Shown here: positions 23,364-56,440 of the stretch, piece by piece
Layout: every line of letters begins with the position of its first letter
Position numbering within the stretch: the stretch's first letter is position 1
Assembly: GCF_027409185.1 (NCBI RefSeq)
Contig: NC_084461.1
Span: forward strand, 187,090,001-187,154,000
Direction of reading: 5' to 3'
DNA: 64,000 nt
From: Cynocephalus volans
Taxonomy: Eukaryota > Chordata > Mammalia > Dermoptera > Cynocephalidae
Made by a program: the position numbers and the translations under genes
Notes under the pieces: model-generated
What the model saw: only the letters and a program-made list of their open reading frames with translations
Told to the model about the DNA's origin: nothing
The model's database searches: none

Positions 23364-24299
23364 GTGTTTATTGGCTCACAAAACTGAAATATTCAGTGGA
23401 GGGCTGGCTCCTGGGCTGGCTGGGGCTGAGTGATCAAATGCTGCCCTGGGGAAGCTTACACTCACCATCTTTCAACTCTTTCCTGTGTTGGTTTCAGTCT
23501 CAGGAATGCTTCTGCCTCAGTAGGAGACAGATGGCACCAGGCACCTCTAGTGTTACCACCTCAGCGGATGCTCTAGCAGAACTCTTTCCCACAAGTTCCT
23601 GCAGAAGTCCCAGGGCTGACTCTCATTGGACCACTTTGGGTCATGTGCCCATCCCTGAACCAACTGCAGTAGTCAAGGTGGAGGGACCATGCTGATTGGA
23701 CAGGCCTGAGTCACATGACCACAAGAGCAGGGCCAACCCCTTTTAAGGACTGTGAGGGAGGTCAGCCCCTGTGGGAAGAAGAGGGGAAGGCAACTGAATA
23801 GACAAAAGCCAGTGAGTGTCTGCTGTGAGCCTCTGCAGAAGATCTGCATTCCTCACCCCAAGGAGTTAGGGAGGTAAGTCAGACTTGGCCTTTGGGGTCT
23901 GCAATCCATCCTTGGTACCACAGACCTCCATGACACTTGTTGGCTTGGCATGGACTTTGACTGTGACCTGAGCTTCCTCTGCCTGCCCTGCCCCCTTCCA
24001 GCCCTCCAATCCCCTCCGACCCCTTCATATCACCTGGGGGCATGTGAGCCCTCTTGCCAACTGCAGGCCTCCTGCTTTGCCTGTTGTGTCAGTTCCCTAC
24101 TTGTCTCCACCCCCATCTCCAATCTGGCCTTTTCCAACCTGTGCTATTTATGAGCAATACCATTTCCAGTCCTGTGAGCCCTGGCTCAGAAACCTCCAGC
24201 CACTTCTTCACGTCAACAAAGAAAAATAAGCTTCTTAGCCTCATGCCTGGGGTTCTTCCACCATCCCAGGAGCCTCCCTGACCCCTGCCATCAAAATGC

Positions 24300-24430
24300 G
24301 TCTTCTAATTCCAAACTACTTTAGGCATCTTGGTGCACAAGGGCTCACTTACCTGCTTGAAGAGAAGGGGTCAAATTTGAGTCATTCGTCCCCAGAGCCC
24401 AGCACACAGACGGTGCTCAATGAATGCCTG
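24300..24430 (+). repeat. Possible L2 3' end
   Basis: 'agagcccagcacacagacgg' then 'tgctcaatgaatgcctg' resembles the last bases of L2 ('agcacagtgcctggcacata', 'ctcaataaat'). Upstream text could belong to it but is too diverged to be sure. Confidence 0.35.
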
Positions 24431-25568
24431 TAAAGTTTACGTTCTCAGCTCTTGTGTAATTCTGCTCCTCAACGAAGGGAGATGGGAGAGGAAGACAGCT
24501 GCAGACAATGAGACAGAGAAAGTGAACAGAACAACTGAGGGACAGAGATCAAGAACAGTGGAGACAAAGGTGGCAGACAGAAAAGGGCGAGATCCACAGA
24601 CAGATGAGTCTGGAAGGAAAGGACGCTGATCCCGAGAGCAAAGGCCAGGGAACAGACACACAGGGAGGACAGAAAAGGAGAGCAGGAAAGAGTGCCAGCT
24701 AAAGTTTTTTTTCATTAAGTAAACAAGGCCCCTATGATTTGTGTTTTGTCAAGCTGAACCTTCCATATCAGGAGTTTATTTAGCTGAGCAACCCATTCTG
24801 GCAAAAACACTGGAACATGTTAAAAAGGAACAGCATGGGGAGGGGGTGGAGAGTAAGACAAAAGAAAAAGGAGAGAACATTTGCCTCCAGGTCAGTCAAT
24901 GCAGTGAGACTTGGCCCAGACCTCACTGAAACGATATTCCCACCCCCACCCCCTTTGGGCAGCTTACCTGGGGCCGGTTTCAGCTGGAAGGGAGACTGCA
25001 GAGGGGAAAACAAGTCAACTCAGGGGAGGGAGTAAGCTGAGAGGGGAAGGGCCTGGGCAATTTCTGGCTCCAGCCTGACCACAAGTCACAAGATCCTTTA
25101 TTAAGTCAAGGTAAGGTCGCAACCCACCTGCACACTGACCCCCAAAGTCCCTACCCATGGGCCAGAGGCCACCAAGGTCAAGGAAGTGGCAAATTGGTGT
25201 CCTCACTAGAACATGGGGTGTGAGTGGGGATCAGGTGTGGCTTTTAAACTGCAGCTCTGACTGGCCACTTGAGCCAGGCAAACGACAGTCCTGTTTCCTA
25301 GTTTGCGTGAGGTGACCACCACAACCCACAGAAAGGGTTGTCTAGTGGCTTGCCTGGCACCCAGCTGGTGCTTAATAATGGCAACTGTCACGACTGTGGA
25401 AGGTGACAGTCCTTGCCTGCAAGGGGCTCACCACATCCTGCAGTCAGGGCTACCAAGCCATACAGAAAAGGCCACAACAGGTGGTAAGGGACATCCTCGC
25501 CACTAATCTGATTTTCCTCCTTATTATAAGGCGACCAAAGCACAGGGTATTCATGATTTGAATTTTTT

Positions 25569-25574
25569 TTTATT
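25569..25574 (-). terminator. BCL7A: BCL7A polyadenylation signal AATAAA
   Basis: Plus-strand 'tttatt' gives AATAAA on the minus strand. Cleavage would be expected 10-30 bases further left, about 25540-25560. Confidence 0.55.
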
Positions 25575-25864
25575 TTCTGAAATGGAACCATTGTACATTG
25601 TACAAACCATATCTACTGATGGAATAAATAAGTGAAAAATTATACTGCTGTACAACACACCAAAAAAAAAAAAAAAAATCTTAAGAGGAAAACAAAAATT
25701 AGATAACGGTGAAAAAAAGGTCTTTATACCTCTAACCAGGTCCTCGGCGACAATGAACATTCCAAACCATGACACCTTTGATAATGCGAGGTCACCACCC
25801 TACACGAATCGGTCAACAGCCCTCCGGGTTTGGGTGTAAGTGCCAGCACTTTGTGGAATGTGTA

Positions 25865-26300
25865 GCCGCGGCTTCCCCAACTTCAAGTTTTGAGGGGAGC
25901 TAAGTTTGCCCTGCGAGCCCTTGAGGCCAGGGGGCCTGGCGTCTGCGGAAGGCGTTGTGAGCGGGTGCCCCGGCCCTGGGCCCCGGCCGGTGGCTGGAAG
26001 GTCTTCGATTCTGCGGCAGGGAGGAGCGGCCCGGCCGGGAAGGAAGCACGTGGGATTCGCAGTCTCGCCGCGGGGCAGACGACCTGGAAGGCCGGCGTGG
26101 ACTGCAGGGTTGCGGGCGCTTTGCCTGGCATGGCAGCGGCGGGGCCGGGGCCGAGTGACCCGACCGCTGGCCAGTTCCTACCTTCAGGCACTTCAGAGAA
26201 AGACTACTGAGAGCCCCGCGTCACCGCGCCACTCCCCTTGCCTGCCCAGAGGCACAGGTGGCCCCCGCTGCCTGTTTCCGCGGATGCGTGGGTCTGATTC
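25865..26300. promoter_or_regulatory. CpG-rich block in the BCL7A distal 3' UTR
   Basis: A compact GC-rich, CpG-rich segment of about 430 bases with AT-rich sequence on both sides. Several overlapping open frames on both strands (up to 186 codons on plus, 102 on minus) are a by-product of GC content; I recognise no protein in them. It could be a CpG island with promoter or enhancer activity, for instance for an antisense transcript, or just GC-rich UTR. Confidence 0.5.
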
Positions 26301-28384
26301 TCCTTCAGCTGTCTTGCTCCTAACCTCTCGTTTCCCCAAAAAAGCAAAGGAAATAAATATCCAAATTCATCCGCCATCAAAAATGGAGTTTTGCTGCAAA
26401 GAAAAACGTTACTCTAACTCTACAGGATCTGGAGGTAAAGCCGCCTTGAGATACGTTGAGAGGTAACGCATCTAGATGCTTCTGCCTCAAGACGCAGAAC
26501 ACAGTTCTCAACAGAACTGACTGCCTGAGGGGCAAAACTGATAAGTACAAGGATTTTTTTTTTTTTTTTTTTTTTTTTAAGACAGAAACATTTCAGCATT
26601 GCTAACTTCAACATCAAGATTTTCAAAGTTTTTTTTTTTTTTTCTTCCCTTATTTCAGGAGACATTTTGCATGAGGTATTTGAAATTCAGGAACATTTTG
26701 ATTCTTCTTGAAGTGCAGGAAACAGATAGGCTCCCTTAAGAAAAAAAATAAGAGCCTCACCCTCAGAAACTCTTAGAAAATGGAATCTGGCAGACACTTC
26801 CCATTGTGGTCAGGAGAAAGATCCACACGTCAAAGGTGGTACCTGAATATGCACCAAATAGCCAAAAAAAACACAAAAAACAAAAAAAACAAACCAAACC
26901 AAAACAACAACAACCCCCTCCCCCCGCAATAACACAATTCAAAGGGAGTTAGAACTCCAGTGCAGTAAAGAAAGCTCAGGAAAAGGTTTAAGGTCTGAGG
27001 AGTCTGTAAATCAATTAAGAGCAAACCAGGCCTCAGAACCAATTAGGCAGTTCATCCAAGGGGGCATCTCCATTCTAGTAAGAGGAAGCTGTCCCAGCGC
27101 AGGCGGGACATAGAGGGGAAGGGAAGAGTCAGTCACTCCTTTTTGGAGGGTGTGCAAATTTTTCCAATTCCTTGGTGCCTTGTTTTTGGCCTTCAAGGCC
27201 CACCCATCAAGGCCCGCTCCCCAGTGGGGACCGATGGCATGTCCTGGGAGTGAGACACGATCCAAGTGTTGGCTCTGAGAGTCAGGACATTATGCAGAAG
27301 CAAGTGGATTTCAACTGCCTGCCACCTTGCCTCTTCCGGGGAAAGGGCAGGGCGAAGGGGAGGCAGAAGACAGCAGGTTTCCCTGGATTTGAAATCCAAG
27401 CGACGTCCCGTGGGAGAAGGGTCAGCACCAGCTATTCCTGCCGCTGGCTCCCAGCCTCCCAGCCCTGTTATCGTCCTAAGGAGGCAACCTTGCAGTCGAC
27501 CAGAGAAGCCATCAGAGATCTGGGAGACAGTGGTGACAGAGGTGGTGGTGACAATGTGGAAGCAGGGTGGAAGTGCCAGACAAATCTAGGAGCTTTGCAA
27601 ATCTGTCTGGGTCACAGTGGGCTTGGAAACACCCTTCCTCAAATGCCCCGAGGAAGTGAGGGCATAACTAGTGCCCTCGAGGCCAGCCCTTGGAGACTGT
27701 GCCCTGGCACCTGCCACTCCTCAGGTCCTCCAGGCTAGGGCTGACCCCACTCAGGGCTCAGGGCATGCCCAAGCCTCCTGCACCTGGAAATCAGGTGGGC
27801 TGGGGCTCCCCTGCTCTGCCCTGCCTGCTCCAATGAAGTCCTGGGGCAGGGAAGAGAGAGGGCTGGGGATGGTGGCAGCTGCCGCCTGAACAAAACAGGG
27901 CACTTTGCAAAGGGAGATGCAAAACAACCAGGAAACATGCCAGAGGTCACCTCAAGGGCACAAGGCACAAAAAAAGAAAGCGGAAGGAATCGGTGGAACA
28001 GTGAGAAGCCCCAACGTAAAGCGAATTCCTGATCGGTACCACCCTCAAATAGCTTATATCGTTAAATAGAGAAGTGGGGAAAACTACAGCAGCAACACAA
28101 ATGGAATCTTGGCTTCCGAGACAGTGTGCAGACACTCCTGAGCTGTCGATCCCGCCTCCCCAGGGACAGTCACATGAAGGTTCGAGTGTTTTGCTTCACA
28201 GCAGAAAGTTCTTCAGTGTCTGAGAAGTTACACCGTTCTAGGTTTTCTTGGATTTGCACTTGGTAAACTTGAAACGTTAGTAGTTCTGTTCACACCCAAG
28301 AGGAATCGCTTGGGCAAAGTTGTTCTAGAATTAATTGCTGATGTACCTTCCACGAAACACGGATTGGAGGATTTCACTTAGTGC

Positions 28385-50576
<22,192 letters not shown>

Positions 50577-50615
50577 CTAGCGCTCCGCGGCGGCCACACT
50601 CGCGCCGCCCGCCCG

Positions 50616-50692
50616 CTCACTCACTCACACACACTCTCTCACACACACTCTCACACACACACACACTCTCTCACACACACACACACACACAC
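50616..50692 (-). repeat. GT/GA microsatellite just upstream of the BCL7A start
   Basis: Interspersed (CA)n and (CT)n on plus, that is GT and GA repeats on the transcribed-sense strand. It ends 88 bases before the ATG and so is either in the 5' UTR or at the core promoter. Confidence 0.9.
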
Positions 50693-52089
50693 AAAGCCTG
50701 CTGCCGCCGCGCGCCCGGGGCCCAGTGCGCAAGCGCCGGGCGGCAGCTGCACCGAGCAGGGGGAGCAGCGCCGCCGTGGCCGCCAGCAGTGCGGCCTCCG
50801 GGCACCGCCGCCGCCGGGCAGCGCCCCCGAGTCTCCCCGCCCAGTCGGTGGTGTGCCTCGGACCCCGTCCCGGGGAGGCGGCGAGGGGCGCCCAGCGACC
50901 CCCGGCTCTGGGCACGCGGCGGGGCCGGGCGGGAGGACGTGCGCGCGTACACTCACGCGGAGGCCGCAGGTGCCGTGGGGTCCCCCGGGGACGGAGGGCT
51001 GGCTGGGCGGCCGGCCGTGGAGGGGCGCATTCCCTGGGAGCTAGCTCCGCTGCCCGTCCCCTGCCCCGGGTTTGTGGCAGCGGGTGCAATGATGCAAGTT
51101 TCCTATGGGGCTCTGGACTTCTCAGAGTTGAAGGCGGCGATTCGGGACGCGAGGTGCTCTTGGAAAGAGTTGAGAAACACCGAGCTCCGCTGGCCTGCGT
51201 GCTAGGACGTCGCGTCCCTCATGCTCCGTCCTTTTGGAAAACTAAGGTCATAGGCAAGGTGCCTGGAGCTCAGTGGTTACAGGGACTCTTCCTTTTCCCA
51301 CGGAGATAAGTTGCCCTGTCATAAATCGGGTCAGGGAGCCCTCGCTGGGCTTTGTTGGAGGACCAGTTTACTTTAAGCCACTCTTGATTGAAGCACCAGG
51401 CTCAGACCAGGTGCTGTTACCACGCGAATGACCTCAGCAGGTCAAATGGACTGGTCCGACACACAAGGAGGACTTTTGAGGGTTGTTTCCTCTCCGTCAG
51501 GCCTCAGGACAGAACTGCGGGAGGACTTTCCAATTATCAGGATAACCCAGGGGCCACATCTTTGTGTTCAGCTGCAGCTAAACAACTTGACCAGAGCTGA
51601 TGCGTGCCCCACATGGATGCTGGGAAAAGCAAGAGGGATCCCAGTGTGAGCAAACCCAGTGCCTGGAGATAAACCAACCCAACATCAGTCACTTCACAGG
51701 TGGGGAAACAGTCCCAGGGCAGTTCAAGGTTGCAACCATAAGCTATGTCTTTGACTCTCACTCATTCTAGTACCAAGCAGTTTCCCCTGAGGTTTTGATT
51801 TTGGGGAAAAAAGCAAGAAAGAAATGGAGTGGGAGACAATGGCCCTTTTCCTAGGCATGTCTTTTTTGCCATTCTGAAACGCAAGCTTCTAACGTGAAAA
51901 GTGAAGAGAAAAACAATTACCTCAGAATCATTCTGAGGATTACATGGGAAAATATGTAACAGCAGATCATAAAACAGAGGTCGCACGCTGTTGGCTCTCT
52001 GTATCTGGACAACAGATAATGTGCTTTGAGCCACATGCAACTTTTAAAAATACTTGTTTTAATTTAAAATAGGAAGATATCATGTAAAA

Positions 52090-52515
52090 AATCTAAAAGT
52101 TGACTGATGATAAATGTGTATGCCCACACAATGGAATATTATTCAGCCATAAAAGGGAGTGAAATACTGATACATGCTACGCCATGATGAACCTTAAAAA
52201 CATGCTAAGTGAAAGAAGCCAGTCACAAAAGGACAAATATCATATGATTCTACTTATATGAGATGTCTAGACTAGGCAAATACATAGAGATGGAAAACAG
52301 ATTGGTGGTTGCCAGGGGCTGAGGGAAGGAGGGAATGGAAAGTGACTGCTAGTGGGCGTGGGGTTTCCTTTTGGCATGATGGAAATGTTCTGGAATGGGA
52401 TAGTGGTGACGGTTGCATGACATTGTGAATGTACTTAATGCCACTGAATTGTACCCTTTAAAAATGGTTGCAATGATCAATTTTATGTTATATGTATTTG
52501 ACCACAATAAAAAGA
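52090..52515 (+). repeat. Old L1 3' end
   Basis: 'cacaatggaatattattcag', 'gctaagtgaaagaagccagt', 'ttggtggttgccaggggctg', 'tgaattgtaccctttaaaaa', 'accacaataaaaag'. Sense L1MA/MB-type 3' end, better preserved than others here. Confidence 0.88.
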
Positions 52516-53199
52516 AATCCAAATATCCAGCTTCTCTAGAAACAGCAGAAGATAAGCACACTGGGTCCCCAGTGCCACATGGCACCAGCAGCTGGAGCTG
52601 AGGAGCCCTATACCCTTCTGACAAAGCTCTCTAGGTCACCAGTGTGCTCACCCAGACACTTTAGTCATTTGTGTTACTTGTCTGAGTCCTGCAGGTATTT
52701 GTGTTTTTAATCCCTGATTAAACTATAAAGCTTTCTACAAATGTTCTTTATAAATTTAGTATGTCACTTTTTATAGTTACCTATCCCCTGCAGATATTTT
52801 TAAGCTTCTTTCAAGAAAGCACAGTTGTTTTATAACCTTTGTCTGATGATTCTAATATATGAAGCATCTGAGGATATGCTTCTGCTAGTTCTTGCTCATG
52901 GTGTCATATTTCCCTGTTATATGTCTCGTTCTCTTTGACCATCCTGAACACTGTACTTTAAATTTTACATGTTGGGATAATTTGAGGCCTTCCTCTAGTG
53001 ATGATTTACATTTGCTTTTGCCAGGCTCCCGAGGTCACTGCTAGTCCAGGACTATCTTAATCCAAGTACAGGACTTGTGGATCCCTGACCAGCCAGGTGG
53101 TGCCAGTACTGGCTGCATGATTGTGCAAGACTGGTTTGCTTATTGCATTCTGAGGGTGGAGTCACAGGCTTGCACTTCCCAGCTCTGTGTTGTGAGTTG

Positions 53200-53400
53200 G
53201 AATCAGCCATGGTAGAAATATTCATACTATGGAAATTGGCAAGTGCTATATGTCAGGCCCTTCCTTCTCCAACCCCACCCCAAGCTCTTGGTTAAATGTT
53301 TACCAGCATACCACTGGTGGAGTTTGAGGGGGGTCCCAAGTTATTGTGAGGAAGGAATCCCACTTGGTTTGGGCCCTGGATGTTAATTTTCTGGATTCTT
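53200..53400 (+). repeat. Unidentified dispersed repeat, copy 1
   Basis: 'atcagccatggtagaaatat', 'ctatggaaattggcaagtgc', 'cagcataccactggtggagt', 'cccaagttattgtgagga'. It is clearly homologous to 54498-54670, in the same order and orientation. Confidence 0.65.
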
Positions 53401-53754
53401 GCCCCACAAAACCATTCATAGTCAAGTTGGAATATGCTAAGGTTAGCAAATATCTACAGGGTAAAAGTGGCTTCCTTGCTGCATTATCCTTCAGCATTTT
53501 TTCCCCTTCAATTTTGGTGTAATTCCTTACTATTTTTTCAGTACATGGTAGCTTTTTTGGGGGGTGGGGGTTGGCTTGGTGTTGCCAGCAGTTACGTGAT
53601 AACTTTTAGGATGTTTTCAAATACTTTTCCTAGCATTTTTAGTTACTTTCAACTTGAGAGTAAGTCTGAATATATACTAGAAACTAGAAGGCAAGCTCTG
53701 TACGAATGTTAGTTATTATTCTAGATGTGTTAAAGCAAGTGCTCCAGGGTTATA

Positions 53755-53950
53755 GAAGTGAATTATTTAGTTATGGCTTGGGTCAAATGTCCTAACCTCT
53801 CTGTGCCTCATCTGTAAAATGGGAATGAAAACAATAACACTTATCTCATAGGGTTGTTATGAGGATTAAACACAATGTTTGTCAAGCACTTAGAACAGTG
53901 TCGGCATGTAGTAAGTGCTCTGTACATAGAAAGTGTCTGTTAAATAAAGG
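53755..53950 (+). repeat. MIR SINE
   Basis: 'cctaacctctctgtgcctca', 'tctgtaaaatgggaatgaaa', 'catagggttgttatgaggat', 'cacttagaacagtgtcggca', 'tgtagtaagtgctctgtac'. Sense MIR, well preserved. Confidence 0.9.
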
Positions 53951-54354
53951 ACCTGTAAGGTCTCTCGTATCTTTATGACCCATGTTAGAAACTGAATGCA
54001 AACTACTCCTCTTTCTTGGGTTACTAAATTCAACTCTTAATCCACTCCTGCTGTTAGTGTTCCTCCAGGGTGGAGGCCTGTTTACCACCATAGGGTGGAG
54101 GAGGTTTCCATCTCTGGAATGGAGATGTGTAATTGGGGAAAATGCAGGCCCAGCATCGCTGCTCCTCTGCAGCCTAGCAACTTGGAAATGCAGCAGCATG
54201 TCATTTTCATCAACATAGGTGCTCTGGTGTTTAGGGAGCAGGTCATTTAGCTTGCATTTGAAGAGAAAGCTCCAATCACAGAAAGAAATGCAGTCCCTTC
54301 CTCTGAGAAAGGAACAGAAAAGATATGCTGCAAAGTATGAAACAGACCATCAAG

Positions 54355-54470
54355 GCCACCTCCCTCTCTTCACAGAAAAGAAAATCTAAAATCCAGTAGC
54401 CACACAGCCAGTTAGCAGTGCGGTGGCTAGGACCCAGCTCTCATGATTGTGGTCCCTTGGCTTATCCACT
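54355..54470 (-). repeat. MIR fragment
   Basis: 'cagtagccacacagccagtt', 'agcagtgcggtggctaggac'. Reverse-complement MIR end. Confidence 0.5.
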
Positions 54471-54497
54471 ACACATGCGTCATAATGTTGAGAGTTT

Positions 54498-54670
54498 GAA
54501 ATCAGCCATGGTGGGAGTATTTACACTATGGAAATTGGCAAGCACTATACATCGGGTCCCTCCTTCCCTTCCCCTACCCAAAGCTGGTTGGTAAACATTT
54601 AACAGCATACCACTGGTAGAGCCCAGTGAGATCCCAAATTATTGTGGGAAAAGTCTCCCACCTAGTGTGG
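54498..54670 (+). repeat. Unidentified dispersed repeat, copy 2
   Basis: 'atcagccatggtgggagtat', 'ctatggaaattggcaagcac', 'cagcataccactggtagagc', 'cccaaattattgtgggaa'. Homologous to copy 1 with diverged spacers, so a dispersed family rather than a recent duplication. Confidence 0.65.
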
Positions 54671-54887
54671 GCCTTATGATGTGTTTCAGATAGCCTGGGG
54701 AGGCCTTGAAAAAATGTATGTGTGCATTTGCACCAAACACTGCAATCTGGCTCTCTGCATACTTTTTCTTGACTGTAACCACAACTATAAAAATGATCAC
54801 CAGCTCAAATACTGGTGGATCAGCAATTTGCATATCCATCCATGCAGCCATTGGCTTGCCTAAAAGTTGGGCTGTTTGAGGTCATAT

Positions 54888-54904
54888 AAAAATAGACAAT
54901 AGGG
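54888..54904 (+). repeat. Left target-site duplication of the L1
   Basis: 'aaaaatagacaataggg', identical to 61659-61675. The A-rich start (at/aaaaat) fits the L1 endonuclease preference TTTT/A on the nicked strand. Confidence 0.92.
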
Positions 54905-56440
54905 GGGCATGAGAAAGATGGCGGCGGCTGCGGCGGCTGGCGCGGAGTAGCTGAGGTGGAAAAGGTGGCCACTGGGCCTCAGGCAGCCGGGAAACTTGTG
55001 GACCTTCCTCTCACCATCTCTTAAGGGAGGACCGCTGCTGCTGGCCGGTCGTGGGGGCTCAACGCCACTTTGCCCCCGGCAGGAGAGGCTGCCTCATTTA
55101 CAGGCAACAGCTTTGAAGTGTGGAGCAGGAAAAGAACTGATTCTTAGCTGCAAAAGCGAGTCTTGAAACAGGGAACACGGCGCCAGGGCTGCTGTGGATG
55201 CAGCCAGGATCCCGGAGGCTGGGGCCGCACTGAAGGCGGCCAGCTGCCCTATTCAGGATTCGAGGTTTCAGGCCGGCATTAAAGAAGATTCCTGGGAGCG
55301 CCCGAGCGGCGCCGCGACTGAACAGCCCGAGGTGGCAGCGCCGAGAACACGGAAGGCAACAAACCAGAGACAGAGCGAGCGCCCGACCTGGCACAGCACT
55401 GTGAGTGATCCCTGGCACAGCTCTGTTCGGGGGGTGGATGCCCACGCGGCTCCCGCCTGCACCACCAGGCCACTCACTGCCCTGGTGCTGCCTCCATTTT
55501 CCCAGGTGCGGGCAGCTCCGCCCTGCTCGGCCATCACTGAGCCCAGTTGCTTGGCCTGGCGCGGGGCTTTCCAGACCCTGCGGGCCGGCCTCCTCTCCCA
55601 CTCCCTCCGCGGTTCTCTGGCGGGGCTGAGGGTATGGGGCGACCCGACCAGTGTTGGGAGGGCTAGGAAGTACGGGCGGGCCGACTGTCACTCCACCACA
55701 CCCTGGACTCCGCCCCGGTAAACTTCCTGTTACTGGGAGGCAGATACCATCTCTGCGACCACCAGTTTGGAAAAAAGCCTAACGAATTTCTGGTTGGGAA
55801 TAGTGTGGTAGGAGAGTTCCCAGGTCCACTTGAACCTGCCGGAGAGCAGGCTGCAGGCGGGCACTAGACTCGGTTTATACCGGGGGGATACAAAGGTGAA
55901 CAAGACCCGAGAAAGATCTACATAGTGCTACAAAGGCACCCAGAGAGACCGGTCGTCTGAGCCTAGCAGAAACCTGGTAGACTTCCTGGACGAGGCGGTG
56001 CTGAGCAGGGTCTTGAAGGCCCAGCTGATAGACGAGGGGTGCAGAAGACACACCCCAGCCCAGCACAGTGTGCACAGAGGGGGGAGACGTGCGGCCAGGG
56101 AGGCGGAGACTCGACAGAAACCACACACCCGGTGGGGTCGCCACTGCACGATCTAACAGCATGGGCCAGAGCACACGGAATGGGGAGAAGTCCTGTACAG
56201 AAAGTGAAAGCTCAACAGAGATCACACACCCTGTGGTACGTGATCCACCAGCCCAGCAGAGTACAAGCTGACCAGAAAGGTGGATCCCCGGAGAAGGCCA
56301 AGACCCGAGGCAACCACACACAAAAGACACTAGAGGCCAACTGAGCAGTCACGGCGGGAGCCATACCAAGTTGGCAACCACAGCAACATCCTAGTTAGTC
56401 ATTAGTCTCAAACCGGTGGACTGTGAAACCCCCTGCCACA
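54905..56440 (+). promoter_or_regulatory. L1 5' UTR and internal promoter
   Basis: It is GC-rich and starts 'ggcatgagaaagatggcggc'. A consensus YY1 site AAGATGGCGGC lies at 54915-54925, 11 bases in, the place where human L1 also has its YY1 site that sets the start of transcription. The length of about 1.5 kb exceeds the roughly 0.9 kb I recall for human L1. It is unusually open in several frames: 55194-55721 (175 codons) on plus, 55098-55691 (197) and 55875-56330 (151) on minus; none resembles a protein I know. Confidence 0.85.
54915..54925 (+). promoter_or_regulatory. YY1 site in the L1 promoter
   Basis: AAGATGGCGGC, a full match to the YY1 consensus, about 11 bases from the 5' end of the element. 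Confidence 0.7.

Larger units (their letters stand above)
11661..25545. other. MLXIP-BCL7A intergenic interval
   Basis: About 14 kb lie between the MLXIP promoter and the inferred BCL7A polyadenylation site. No spliced or conserved coding unit is recognisable. Contents are old L1 ends, MIR and L2 fragments, six SINEs, one Tigger fossil and a hAT-like piece, listed separately. The parts I cannot explain by repeats are about 12150-12690, 13580-14630, 15900-17020 (includes purine and pyrimidine tracts), 17560-18500, 20400-20750, 22000-22800 and 23000-25545. Confidence 0.7.
25546..28384 (-). other. BCL7A: BCL7A 3' UTR (inferred extent)
   Basis: The stretch runs from the BCL7A stop codon to a polyadenylation signal about 2.8 kb downstream on the minus strand. 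I found no other AATAAA or ATTAAA on that strand in this interval. It is largely free of recognisable transposons, which fits a transcribed UTR, and contains long T/A tracts (26557-26579, 26630-26643, 26865-26920) and a CpG-rich block at 25865-26300. That human BCL7A has a 3' UTR of similar length is from memory. The 3' border is inferred. Confidence 0.65.
51061..54887. other. Intergenic region upstream of BCL7A
   Basis: No gene is recognisable. It holds an old L1 3' end, a duplicated unidentified repeat, two MIR pieces, and 51100-52080, which I cannot identify. The T-rich segment 52640-53050 may be an old LINE but is not resolved. Confidence 0.6.

Noticed and set aside
25906-26466. 186-codon plus-strand open frame over the CpG-rich 3' UTR block
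   Set aside because: Composition follows the GC-rich block; no domain; a shorter frame overlaps it in another phase. Kept only as a CpG-block observation.
55098-55691. 197-codon minus-strand frame in the L1 5' UTR as a host gene
   Set aside because: It lies wholly within the L1 5' UTR and has no splice or protein support. Retained only as an observation about the L1.
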